DNA of 64,000 nucleotides from Armatimonadota bacterium (lineage in GTDB: Bacteria > Armatimonadota > UBA5829 > DTJY01). How positions within the stretch are numbered: position 1 is the stretch's first letter; each line of letters begins with the position of its first letter. The notes under the pieces were generated by a model, which saw nothing but the letters and a program-made list of their open reading frames with translations, ran no database searches and was not told the DNA's origin. The position numbers and the translations under genes were made by a program. The stretch is taken from the NCBI GenBank assembly GCA_017993055.1, contig JAGONM010000004.1, positions 62,001-126,000 on the forward strand, given 5' to 3'. Below are positions 34,786 through 42,766 of the stretch, one piece after another.

Positions 34786-35622
34786 TTATCCGTAGACTGC
34801 TTCCACTGCGGCACGCGCGACGTCCGGCTTGTTGCTGATAATCCCGTCAACGCCCATCAGGACGCACTCCTTCGCTCGTTCGAAGTCATCGACCGTCCAC
34901 ACCCAGACCCTGATCCCTCTGCGCTTCGACGCCTTGACCAACTCGGGGCTCAACCCGCCCTGGTTGACCCCGATCATATCCGCGTGGAAGTCGAGAGCGT
35001 TGGCAACGAAGTCGGGAATCCGCGCGATTCTGTCCTCGGGCTGGGCGGCAACCAGGTACAGGAACGGCAGTCTCGGGTTTGCCTCCTTCACCGCGGCACC
35101 GTTCGCGCCGTCGAACGCGAATATCACGGTACGTTCAACCTGTCCGGCTTCCTCAACCAGGCGGACGACTTTCTCCGCGATGCCGCTTACCTTCAGCTCG
35201 ATGCAGTATCCCGCGTTGCCGGGAATTGCTTCGAGCGCCTCCTGAAGAGTCGGTATCTTCTCCTCTGCGTACTCGGGGCCGAACCACGCGCCCGCGCTGG
35301 GAGCCTTGATCTCTGCCAGCGTAAGATCCGATATCTCGCCTGTCCCCTCGGTGCAACGATCGAGCGATTTGTCGTGCGAGACGACTATCACGCCGTCACT
35401 GGAGATGCGCACATCGTTCTCGATGAGGTCGAAACCCATGTCGGCCGCTTTTCGGAAAGCGGCGAGCGTGTTCTCGGGGGCGTATGCCGATGCCCCCCGG
35501 TGGGCGATGACCAGCGGCGCTCTCGGATCGTCGTGCTCCGTCGAGGATCTTCCGCGTGTCACAGCGCACAGGGCGGCGATAAGAATGATGGGCAGAGCGT
35601 AGAATGAGATGAAATCGTGCAT
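34786..35622 (-). CDS. Glycerophosphodiester phosphodiesterase, membrane-anchored
   Basis: A 278-residue GDPD-family enzyme that splits glycerophosphodiesters into glycerol-3-phosphate and an alcohol. A hydrophobic N-terminal segment (about 3-20) suggests export or membrane anchoring. The catalytic motif HRGASAYAPENTLAAF, the metal pair in LIENDVRISSDG and the second histidine in VSHDKSLDR are intact. Later ELKVSG and VNQGG are typical. It is the first gene behind a strong promoter, 40 bases before the GHL10 gene, and so heads the long sugar-uptake operon. ATG 35622 follows GGAGAGG. Confidence 0.92.
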   Translation of the reverse strand: MHDFISFYALPIILIAALCAVTRGRSSTEHDDPRAPLVIAHRGASAYAPENTLAAFRKAADMGFDLIENDVRISSDGVIVVSHDKSLDRCTEGTGEISDLTLAEIKAPSAGAWFGPEYAEEKIPTLQEALEAIPGNAGYCIELKVSGIAEKVVRLVEEAGQVERTVIFAFDGANGAAVKEANPRLPFLYLVAAQPEDRIARIPDFVANALDFHADMIGVNQGGLSPELVKASKRRGIRVWVWTVDDFERAKECVLMGVDGIISNKPDVARAAVEAVYG

Positions 35623-35652
35623 CTGTGCCTCTCCGTGCCTTCTGATGCGTTC

Positions 35653-35682
35653 ACTATATCAGCGCGTGCAAACGGGTGTCAA
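35653..35682 (-). promoter_or_regulatory. Promoter of the 8-gene sugar uptake operon
   Basis: On the minus strand, a perfect TTGACA (35682-35677), an 18-base spacer and TATAGT (35658-35653), about 30 bases before the phosphodiesterase start. Confidence 0.7.
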
Positions 35683-35792
35683 TCGGGGGTCGGCCGCGAG
35701 AGGTCTCTGCGATTGCGATGCCGGGGGGAGGGGTGTAGCTGCCTGCCGTCGAAATGTAGTCGTGCAACAATACCAGCCGAGGTGAGCCGGTC

Positions 35793-36491
35793 GTGGTCGA
35801 TTCCGAGTGTCCGAAGATCAACGTAGCGCTCCATGTCCATACTCTCTACTCGCCGTGCGCCGAGACGCGCCCTCGCGACGTGGAGGAGTACTGCCGTGAG
35901 AACAAAGTGGATGTGCTGGGCGTCACCGATCATGACAGCATATCCGGCGCGCTCGAACTTCAGGCCGTAGCTCCGGGCCTTCGCGTTATCGTTGGCGAGG
36001 AGATCAAGACACGGCAGGGTGAGATCGTCGGCCTGTTTCTGAAGCACGAGATCGAACCGGGGCTTGACGCCGTCGAAACCTGCGAACTTATCAAGCGTCA
36101 GGGCGGCCTCGTCTACGTCCCGCATCCTTTCGACCCGTTCAAGATCAACCGCCTCAAGAAGCCCGTCCTGCTGGAACTGCTTGACATGGTGGACATAATC
36201 GAGGTGTATAACGCGAAGCTGATCACGCCGTTCTTCAACATCTCCGCCAGGCGCTTCGCGGAGAAGCACTGCAAGGTTGGGGCAGCCGGCAGCGATTCCC
36301 ACTATCTGTCCGCCATTGACATCTGTGTGAACGAGATGGATGACTTCGGCACACCGGAGGAGTTCCTTCGCAGCCTCGCAAAGGGACGTCTGGTAACCAG
36401 GCGAAGCGGCGTGCTCAGGGCGTGGTACGTGGGTCTCAAGAACGTTGTGGTCGGCGAGGGCCACCACGTCAAACGCTTCGGCCGCCGCTGA
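35793..36491 (+). CDS. PHP-domain metal-dependent phosphoesterase
   Basis: A 232-residue PHP-domain protein related to RNase AM/TrpH-like and histidinol phosphatase-like phosphoesterases. The metal motifs are LHVHTLYSPC, GVTDHDSISG, VGEEIKT, VPHPFDP and AGSDSHYLSA. The start is GTG at 35793, with GAGGTGAG upstream. It stands alone between the divergent operon promoter and a convergent secreted protein gene. It probably hydrolyses a nucleotide or oligonucleotide 5' end, but the substrate is uncertain. Confidence 0.85.
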   Translation: MVDSECPKINVALHVHTLYSPCAETRPRDVEEYCRENKVDVLGVTDHDSISGALELQAVAPGLRVIVGEEIKTRQGEIVGLFLKHEIEPGLDAVETCELIKRQGGLVYVPHPFDPFKINRLKKPVLLELLDMVDIIEVYNAKLITPFFNISARRFAEKHCKVGAAGSDSHYLSAIDICVNEMDDFGTPEEFLRSLAKGRLVTRRSGVLRAWYVGLKNVVVGEGHHVKRFGRR

Positions 36492-36591
36492 CGAAGCGAT
36501 AGGCCCCTCTCCTTTGGCCGTCCCGAATCCAAGTCCGCGGAGAGGCTATAATCGACGGTGACGCCGCCTGTGTCAATCTTCTGACCGCTAG

Positions 36592-37491
36592 CTATCTCGG
36601 CGCTGTGGCCCACACCGCGACATCTCCGCTCCTGAGCGGGCCGCCTGCCTCGTAGAAGAAGGTAGGCATCTCGGTTGCGTTCGTGAGCGTCTGAGCGGCG
36701 ATGCGGAAGTGATCCGGGAGCAGCGACGCCGAGTCCGGTCTGGCGTTGTCAACGACCTGCATCTTCACGAGTGCGGGGCGTCCGTTCAGCGTGCCTCTTC
36801 CCGCCATGAATGCGGTGTTGTCCTTGACCTCGAATGTGTCAATCCGAGCGACCGATATCTGCACCCTGGGGCGGATCGTAGTCGAGACAGGCTCGCACTC
36901 GGCGTAGGCAATGCTGCCCTCCGGAACGTCGCCGATTCTGTCGGCCGCGAACTTGAACCGCCCGAGGCTCCTGCCGACCGCTATCGTTCCCGCGCCCCGG
37001 GCGTGCAGGTCGGGCGGAGGAGGTGCGCTGAACACCACCAGATCGCCCTTGACGACGCCTCCGGCTCTCTCGAGTATTACTGTGAGAGGTCCCTGCGGCT
37101 TGGCGACGATGTGGAACCAGTCGCCGCTCGGAGTGTCGTCGAGAACTTCGATCATTAGGTCGGCGGGCATTCCGTTCCAGGTGCCGACGGCCCTCACGAC
37201 GGCGAAGTTGCCGGTGATCGTCATTTCGGTGACGAGCCTGGTGGTGATGAAAGAGGTGCGTCGCCCGGCGGCGTCGGCCTCCGAGTAGCGGAATCCGCCG
37301 TAGAGCGCGCCGCCCGCTCTCCAGACGTTGACATCGAACGCGCCGATGCCCTTATCGAAAACAGGGATCGCTCCACTTCCCCTGACCCCGGCCTCGGGCG
37401 GAGGAACGACATCAGTGGACTGAGCGAGTGCCGCACCGCATCCCAGCGCGGTCAATGCCGCCAGCAAGACTAGGAGTATGCGCTTTTCCAT
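36592..37491 (-). CDS. Secreted protein of unknown function with two similar halves
   Basis: A 299-residue secreted protein with a signal peptide (about 1-23, GCGAALAQ near the cleavage site). The mature part appears to contain two related beta-rich units. Unit one runs from GSGAIPVFDKGIGAF to GTWNGMPADLMIEVLDD; unit two runs from GAGTIAVGRSLGRF to GTLNGRPALVKMQVVDN. Each ends with a phrase like DWFHIVA or DHFRIAA. This is an internal duplication of about 120 residues. I do not recognise a named family, though the style resembles secreted beta-sandwich modules of this genome such as post-COAP domains. Confidence 0.7.
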   Translation of the reverse strand: MEKRILLVLLAALTALGCGAALAQSTDVVPPPEAGVRGSGAIPVFDKGIGAFDVNVWRAGGALYGGFRYSEADAAGRRTSFITTRLVTEMTITGNFAVVRAVGTWNGMPADLMIEVLDDTPSGDWFHIVAKPQGPLTVILERAGGVVKGDLVVFSAPPPPDLHARGAGTIAVGRSLGRFKFAADRIGDVPEGSIAYAECEPVSTTIRPRVQISVARIDTFEVKDNTAFMAGRGTLNGRPALVKMQVVDNARPDSASLLPDHFRIAAQTLTNATEMPTFFYEAGGPLRSGDVAVWATAPR

Positions 37492-37593
37492 CTTTCATGC
37501 CTCCTGTGCAAGCGAAGTTTTCCGTTCAGAGGGGCAATAGACTCTAATGTTACAGCAACATCAACCATGTATCATTACCCTTCATGGGAGGGA

Positions 37594-37624
37594 TTCAAAC
37601 CCCCGCCGGCAAATATCGTATAAT
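37594..37624 (+). promoter_or_regulatory. Possible promoter for the following secreted protein
   Basis: A perfect TATAAT (37619-37624) lies 34 bases before the ATG. The best -35 is TTCAAA (37594-37599) at a long 19-base spacing. Confidence 0.45.
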
Positions 37625-37658
37625 GTCTGCGTGAGAGATCAACTCGGGGAGGTGTTGC

Positions 37659-38351
37659 ATGAGTCTGCGTTACTTTTCTTGTCTTGTCGTCTTGTGCTGC
37701 GCTAGTGCGGCCGTGCCCGTGTCTTCTTGGGCCGAGAGCGCGGCGCTTCCGGTATACCCGGGCAGCGAGGTAGAGTTGGAACTCAACCTCACTCAGAACG
37801 ATTTCCTGCCCGTCATCAAGCAGTGGATCGGCCTCGCCCCCGCGATGCTCGCGGGCGCTCTGAGCCAGGGCACTGTCAACGGGCCCGATCGTTCGGGCGA
37901 TAGCGGCGATGGTGCTGCCGTGAATCCGCTGGCCGGGCTGATGACCGAGGAGATGGTCAAGGAGATTCAGGAGGTCATGGCAGGACTCGAACAAGTGTCG
38001 GTGATAGCGTACAGGCATCCTAAGGGAGCCACACCGGACCGGATCGCCGACATGTACATGCAGAAGCTGGGTCTCAGCAAGGGATGGCAGCAGACTCTGC
38101 GTGTCAGCCAGAGAGAGGCCGCAGTGAGGCTCTATGTCAAACCCGACCTCTCGGCGATGTTCGGAACGGTGGTAAGCGACGGCCGGGTGGCCGCTCTCCG
38201 CACCGATGGCAAGGTGGACTTCGCGAAGCTCGGCGCACTTGCCGCGAAGTACTTGCCCGCCGTGATGAGCCTCAAGTCTGGCACGGAGAACAGCGTTCCC
38301 GATGAACCGGTAGACGAGCAGGGTGGGCTGAACGGAGAGTCGAGTAAGTAG
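37659..38351 (+). CDS. Secreted hypothetical protein
   Basis: A 230-residue protein with a clear Sec signal peptide (residues 1-24, cleavage near SSWAES). The mature region starts LPVYPGSEVELELNL and holds a helical stretch rich in alanine and leucine (LAPAMLAGAL), then MVKEIQEVMAGLEQVSVIAY and a C-terminal acidic tail. GGGGAGGTG precedes the ATG. No family is recognised. The YPGSEVE opening is seen in other secreted proteins that measure or bind surface features, but no function can be given. Confidence 0.7.
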   Translation: MSLRYFSCLVVLCCASAAVPVSSWAESAALPVYPGSEVELELNLTQNDFLPVIKQWIGLAPAMLAGALSQGTVNGPDRSGDSGDGAAVNPLAGLMTEEMVKEIQEVMAGLEQVSVIAYRHPKGATPDRIADMYMQKLGLSKGWQQTLRVSQREAAVRLYVKPDLSAMFGTVVSDGRVAALRTDGKVDFAKLGALAAKYLPAVMSLKSGTENSVPDEPVDEQGGLNGESSK

Positions 38352-38383
38352 GCCGGGCTGTCCCAACCCAGCGAGTGTTTGCG

Positions 38384-38405
38384 GGGAGGTCGCTATCGGC
38401 CTCCC
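38384..38405 (+). terminator. Hairpin between secreted protein and oxidoreductase genes
   Basis: GGGAGGTCG (38384-38392) pairs with CGGCCTCCC (38397-38405) over nine positions with one wobble and a CTAT loop. It is followed by TGTTGCCC, a poor U tract. Confidence 0.5.
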
Positions 38406-38428
38406 TGTTGCCCAAGGAGAGAGCTTCT

Positions 38429-39661
38429 ATGAAACAGGACAGGAGTTTTTCCAGGCGCGATTTCATCAAGGGGTCAGCGGCGGCGATCGGGCTCGGAATC
38501 ATCGGTGCGGGACCCTCGATGGCCGCGCCGAGAGTTCTGGGGGCTAACGATCGAATACTGATCGGCGTGATCGGATGCGGCGGCAAGGGCACGGACCATC
38601 TCAGAAAGCTGGTTGAGAAGTCCAAAGATCCGGCTGCGAGGATCGCAGTGGTAGCCGTGTGCGACATCTACGAGCCAAGGAAGGATCGGGGAAAGCGCAC
38701 TTGCGGCGGCGACGTCTATCACGAGTACCGCAAGCTGCTTGAACGCAGCGACCTCGACGCCGTAGTCATCGCCACGCCCGACCACTGGCACGCGCGCATG
38801 GCGACGGATGCGATGGAAGCCGGCAAAGACGTCTATCTCGAAAAGCCGATGACCTACACCTGGGAGGAAGCTCGGGAGTTGGTGGGCGTTGTCAAACAAA
38901 CGGGCCGGGTCCTGCAGGTAGGCGCTCAGTCGTGCTCGGACGACCGGTGGTGGAAGGCGAACAAGCTCATCCGAGACGGCGCGATCGGCAAGGTCCTGTG
39001 GACTACCGGAAGCTTCAGCCGGAACTCCACCCGGGGTGAGTGGAACTATCCGATTGACGAGGGGGCGAACGCGGATAACCTCGACTGGAAGGCGTTCCTC
39101 GGCTCCGCGCCCAAGAGATCGTTTGATGTCGAGAGGTTCTTCCGATGGCGCAAGTACTGGGACTACTCGGGGGGAATCGCGACCGACCTCTTCTATCATG
39201 TACTCTCCCACTTGCAGATTGCGCTCGGTCCCGAGTTCCCGAAGCGAGTCTCGGCGGGCGGCGGCATCTACGTCCAGCACGACCGCGATGTGCCCGATAC
39301 GTTCCACATGATCATAGATTATCCCAGCGATCATTCGGTTGTGCTCTGTTCCTCGATGGCGAACCGACAGGCGATTCCGGAACTTATCCGAGGCCACGAG
39401 GCCACCATGTACTTCGAGGGTCCTGGCGTAGTCGTGCGGCCCGAGGAGGAGTTTGCGGATCGGCGCCAGGAGATCAGCGTTGCTCTCGAACCGAGGCTGG
39501 GCCACATGGAGAACTGGCTCGATTGTATCAGAACGCGGAACAGACCGCATCTGGATGTCGAGACGGCGTACAGGACGATGGTCGCGATAGGCTTGGGGGT
39601 ACAGTCCTATCGCAAGGAGAGGGTGATGAAGTTCGATCCTGAGAAGCAGAGGGTGGTCTAG
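38429..39661 (+). CDS. TAT-exported Gfo/Idh/MocA-family oxidoreductase (1)
   Basis: A 410-residue NAD(P)-dependent sugar or cyclitol dehydrogenase. A twin-arginine signal (SRRDFIKGSAA, residues about 7-17) implies folding with cofactor bound before export, as for glucose-fructose oxidoreductase. The dinucleotide fold begins IGVIGCGGKG, and the catalytic lysine motif is YLEKPMTYT. ATG 38429 follows AAGGAGAG. It opens a plus-strand block of eleven or more sugar-related genes. Members of this family oxidise or isomerise sugars, often at C3. The substrate is unknown. Confidence 0.92.
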   Translation: MKQDRSFSRRDFIKGSAAAIGLGIIGAGPSMAAPRVLGANDRILIGVIGCGGKGTDHLRKLVEKSKDPAARIAVVAVCDIYEPRKDRGKRTCGGDVYHEYRKLLERSDLDAVVIATPDHWHARMATDAMEAGKDVYLEKPMTYTWEEARELVGVVKQTGRVLQVGAQSCSDDRWWKANKLIRDGAIGKVLWTTGSFSRNSTRGEWNYPIDEGANADNLDWKAFLGSAPKRSFDVERFFRWRKYWDYSGGIATDLFYHVLSHLQIALGPEFPKRVSAGGGIYVQHDRDVPDTFHMIIDYPSDHSVVLCSSMANRQAIPELIRGHEATMYFEGPGVVVRPEEEFADRRQEISVALEPRLGHMENWLDCIRTRNRPHLDVETAYRTMVAIGLGVQSYRKERVMKFDPEKQRVV

Positions 39662-39688
39662 CCTGATTGTCGGTCGTCGAGGGTAGCA

Positions 39689-40630
39689 GTGGATAAAACG
39701 ATCACCATCCGCATGAAGCGCCCGGCGATGGGTTGCGAGTTCGAACTCGTTCTCTGTGGGGCGGACCGGCAGTACCTGCTGGACGCGGGTGGAGAGGCAT
39801 TTGAGGAACTTGAGCGCCTGGAGGAGCAGCTTAGCGTCTTCAGGCCGGCGAGCGACATATCCGATATCAATGCGCGCGCCGGCTCCGAGCCGGTCCGTGT
39901 GGATCCGAGGCTCCTCAATCTCCTTCTGCTGGCGAAGCGGGTCAGCGCTGATACCGGCGGCGCGTTCGACGTATCCTCCGGGCCGCTGATCGAGAGGTGG
40001 TCGAGAGTCGCCGACGGCCTTCCCGTGCCGACTGCGGAGGAAATCGCGGAACTTCTGTCTAAGTGTGGGATGAGGCACTTGCGGCTCGATGAGGAAGCCG
40101 GTACCGTCCGGTTCGAGCACGAGGGGATGTCGCTGAACCTCGGCGCTCTGGGCAAGGGGTATGCCGTCGGTGAGATGGCGTCTCTTCTTCATGACCGCGG
40201 CATCGGGGCTGCTCTGATCAGCGGCGGTGCGAGTTCTATCTACGCGCTGGGACGTCCCCCCGACGATGGTGCGTGGACGGTGGGCATCCGCCATCCGGTA
40301 AACCGAGCCGAGCGGCTGACGACGGTTCGTCTGTGCGATCGATCCCTCTCGACGTCCGGCGGCCACGAACGCTTCGTGGAAGCGAATGGCGTCAAGTACA
40401 GCCATGTGGTTGATCCGCGCACTGGCTCTCCCGCAGGGGATCTGATGGTCGCGGCAGTGATAGGACGCGACCCCGCCGAAGGTGACGCGCTCTCGACTGC
40501 TCTCCTTGTACTCGGCAAAGATGGGGCGAGAGAATACTGCGACGGCCACGCCGAAGTGAGCGCCCTGCTGGTTGCCGGTAGTGCAGAGCAGTCGCAGCCG
40601 GAGATCATGCGAATGGGAGATTTCTCGTAG
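39689..40630 (+). CDS. apbE: FAD:protein FMN transferase (ApbE family)
   Basis: A 313-residue ApbE-family enzyme, which attaches FMN covalently to a Ser/Thr of a target flavoprotein. Characteristic blocks are MGCEFEL near the start, NLGALGKGYAVG, ISGGASSIYA, STSGGHERF, HVVDPRTGSPAG and DALSTALLVLG. No lipobox or signal peptide precedes the domain, so it may be cytoplasmic. The start is GTG at 39689, 27 bases after the oxidoreductase. No obvious flavinylation target (FMN-binding domain) is encoded in the window, which leaves its partner open. Confidence 0.92.
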   Translation: MDKTITIRMKRPAMGCEFELVLCGADRQYLLDAGGEAFEELERLEEQLSVFRPASDISDINARAGSEPVRVDPRLLNLLLLAKRVSADTGGAFDVSSGPLIERWSRVADGLPVPTAEEIAELLSKCGMRHLRLDEEAGTVRFEHEGMSLNLGALGKGYAVGEMASLLHDRGIGAALISGGASSIYALGRPPDDGAWTVGIRHPVNRAERLTTVRLCDRSLSTSGGHERFVEANGVKYSHVVDPRTGSPAGDLMVAAVIGRDPAEGDALSTALLVLGKDGAREYCDGHAEVSALLVAGSAEQSQPEIMRMGDFS

Positions 40631-40639
40631 GTGCCGCGC

Positions 40640-40678
40640 CTCAGTGCCGGCCATGTAGGTGATGGGGCCGGCACTGAG
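40640..40678 (+). terminator. Strong 13-bp hairpin after apbE
   Basis: CTCAGTGCCGGCC (40640-40652) pairs perfectly with GGCCGGCACTGAG (40666-40678), loop 13 bases. No U tract follows, so it may act as a mRNA stabiliser or a Rho-assisted stop. Confidence 0.5.
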
Positions 40679-40717
40679 ACGGGGCCGCCATCAGAGTAAT
40701 CCGGAGGTGTTTGTTTC

Positions 40718-41968
40718 ATGAGTTCTTACGACGAAGGCGCTCTGAACCGCCGGGACTTCCTGAAAGGTTCAGCCGCCGCAGCTATGACGCTGGGCGTATC
40801 CGCCCGAGCGTTCTCACAGCAGTCAAACGAGCAGGAGGTCCGATGCGGATTCATCGGAGTCGGTACGGAAGGCTCGATGCTTCTCGGAAAGTTGCTTCGC
40901 GTGCCCGGAGTCACGGTTGCCGCGGTGTGCGATATCTACCCACCGAATCTCAAGAAGGGCCTGCGTATCGCGAGAGGCGCCCGGGGTTACGAGGACTACC
41001 GCTGGATGCTCGAGCGGGACGACTTGGATGCCGTACTGATCGCGACTCCTCTGTACCTGCATGCCCCGATGTCCATCGCCGCTATGCAGTCCGGGCGGCA
41101 TGTCTTCTGCGAGAAGATGATGGCGTATTCGATCAAGGATGCGAAGGCAATGCTCAGGACTTCGCTGGACACCGGCAAGTACCTCCAGATTGGACATCAG
41201 CGCAGGTACAATGCGCTCTACAATCATGCCTACAAACTGATTCAGCAGGGAGTCCTCGGCAAGATCACTCACGTCCGTTGTATGTGGAACCGCAACGGAA
41301 GCTGGCGCAGGGCAGTACCCGATCCTCAGTTCGAGCGCCTTATCAACTGGCGCATGTACTCCGAGTACTCCCAGGGGTTGATGGCGGAACTCGCCAGCCA
41401 TCAGACACATGTCGTCAACTGGTTCCTCGGCAGCACGCCCGTGTCGGTCATGGGCATGGCCGGCATTGATTACTGGAAGGACGGCCGCGAGGTCTACGAC
41501 AATGTGAACGTCCTGTTCGAGTATCCGGAGGGAGTCAAGCTGTATTATCAGTCGCTGACGACCAACCAGTACGACAGCTGCTACGAGCAGTTCATGGGCG
41601 ACAAGGGCACCCTCGTCGTCACTCCGGGCAAGGCGCAGCTCTTCAAGGAACCGAGCGCGGAGGATGTCATGTGGGCCGCCGCGGCTCACAAGGAGACGGT
41701 CGGCGGCAAGGAAGCGATCCTTCTCGATGCCGATGTCACCGCGAGGCTCAAGGCGCAGGCAGGCGATGGGGAGCAGATTCAGGCCGGCGAGAAGAAAGAC
41801 GACTACCTCTCCGAACTGGAGGACTTCATCGGGTGTATCAGAGAGGGGCGCCAGCCGGACTGCGACGGGCAGGAGGGCCTCGAGTCGGCGGCGACGTGCC
41901 TGCTGGCAAACGATGCCATGGCTCAGGGCAGGAAGCTCTTCTACAAGCCCGAGATGTTCAAGGCCTGA
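40718..41968 (+). CDS. TAT-exported Gfo/Idh/MocA-family oxidoreductase (2)
   Basis: A 416-residue oxidoreductase with a twin-arginine signal (NRRDFLKGSAAA, residues about 8-19). The dinucleotide motif is FIGVGTEGSM. The usual EKP catalytic motif is EKM here (FCEKMMAYS), keeping the lysine but replacing the proline. The C-terminal domain is typical (SHQTHVVNWFLGSTP). It is preceded by CGGAGGTG and followed by a strong terminator, so it is partly insulated from the SGNH gene. This member is divergent from the other three in the island. Confidence 0.9.
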   Translation: MSSYDEGALNRRDFLKGSAAAAMTLGVSARAFSQQSNEQEVRCGFIGVGTEGSMLLGKLLRVPGVTVAAVCDIYPPNLKKGLRIARGARGYEDYRWMLERDDLDAVLIATPLYLHAPMSIAAMQSGRHVFCEKMMAYSIKDAKAMLRTSLDTGKYLQIGHQRRYNALYNHAYKLIQQGVLGKITHVRCMWNRNGSWRRAVPDPQFERLINWRMYSEYSQGLMAELASHQTHVVNWFLGSTPVSVMGMAGIDYWKDGREVYDNVNVLFEYPEGVKLYYQSLTTNQYDSCYEQFMGDKGTLVVTPGKAQLFKEPSAEDVMWAAAAHKETVGGKEAILLDADVTARLKAQAGDGEQIQAGEKKDDYLSELEDFIGCIREGRQPDCDGQEGLESAATCLLANDAMAQGRKLFYKPEMFKA

Positions 41969-41983
41969 AGAAGGCCTTTGTTT

Positions 41984-42019
41984 GGCAGATGCCCTCCTGC
42001 TGAGGGCATCTGCCTTTCC
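41984..42019 (+). terminator. Intrinsic terminator after oxidoreductase 2
   Basis: GGCAGATGCCCTC (41984-41996) pairs with GAGGGCATCTGCC (42002-42014), 13 bp, loop CTGCT, followed by TTTCCT. Confidence 0.8.
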
Positions 42020-42035
42020 TAGAAAGAGGATAGAA

Positions 42036-42725
42036 ATGCATTCAGGAGCAAGGGTATTCGCGGCCATTCTGGTACTAGCCATCGTTATCGCAGTGCCTGC
42101 ATCCGCAGAGCAGTTCATCAAGCCGAATGATCGAGTGGTGTTCCTCGGCGACAGTATCACGGCTCAGAGGTTGTACACGAAGTACGTCGAGGACTACTTC
42201 ACCACATCCCATCCCGAGATGAACGTCACGTTTGTGAACGCGGGTGTTGGCGGCGACCGATCCAGTGCCGCTCTGAACCGCGTGGAGAAGGACGTCATCG
42301 CAGCGAAGCCGACTGTTATCACGATCTGCTTTGGCGGGAATGATGCCGCCTACAGGCCGACTGTAGACATGAAGGGGCTCCAGACGTTCAAGGATGGACT
42401 CAGCAACCTGATCTCCCACATTCGCGCCAGAACGGATGCGCGCGTGGTATTGCTGACTACCACCTGCGTGGATGAGACCCGCAACAGCAAGCTGAAGGGT
42501 TACAACCTCACGCTCTCCCGCTTCATCGCGGAGACGAAGAAAGTAGCCGCAAAGGAAGGCGTTCCCGTCATAGATCTCTTCCACCCGCTGCGAGCGGCCC
42601 TGGCTGTCGGGCAGCGCACAGATCCCTCGTTCACACTGATTCCGGACGGCGTCCATCCGAACGAAGCCGGACATCGTGTCATGGCCGATACCATCCTGCG
42701 GGCGTGGGGCGAAGCCCCCAAGTGA
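42036..42725 (+). CDS. Secreted SGNH/GDSL esterase
   Basis: A 229-residue secreted hydrolase. After a signal peptide (about 1-23, VPASA) the four SGNH blocks appear: FLGDSITAQ with the catalytic serine, NAGVGGDRSS, CFGGNDAAY, and DGVHPNEAGH with the Asp-x-x-His pair. Such enzymes remove acetyl or other acyl groups from polysaccharides. ATG 42036 follows AGAGGATAG. In this island it probably deacylates the glycan before oxidation. Confidence 0.9.
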   Translation: MHSGARVFAAILVLAIVIAVPASAEQFIKPNDRVVFLGDSITAQRLYTKYVEDYFTTSHPEMNVTFVNAGVGGDRSSAALNRVEKDVIAAKPTVITICFGGNDAAYRPTVDMKGLQTFKDGLSNLISHIRARTDARVVLLTTTCVDETRNSKLKGYNLTLSRFIAETKKVAAKEGVPVIDLFHPLRAALAVGQRTDPSFTLIPDGVHPNEAGHRVMADTILRAWGEAPK

Positions 42726-42766
42726 GCAGATGCGTTCGTGGGACGTGTCTCAGGGAGGATACCACT

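Noticed and set aside
36546-36551. Plus-strand TATAAT box near 36546
   Set aside because: No plus-strand gene follows it; the next gene is on the minus strand and ends there.
37575-37655. tRNA-like T-arm on the minus strand (GGGTTTGAATCCC)
   Set aside because: No D-arm, anticodon arm or matching acceptor stem can be built around it; the same bases overlap a TATAAT box for the plus-strand gene.
38474-40654. A 726-codon minus-strand open frame across oxidoreductase 1 and apbE
   Set aside because: Antisense shadow. It spans two unrelated genes and the gap between them without its own ribosome site.
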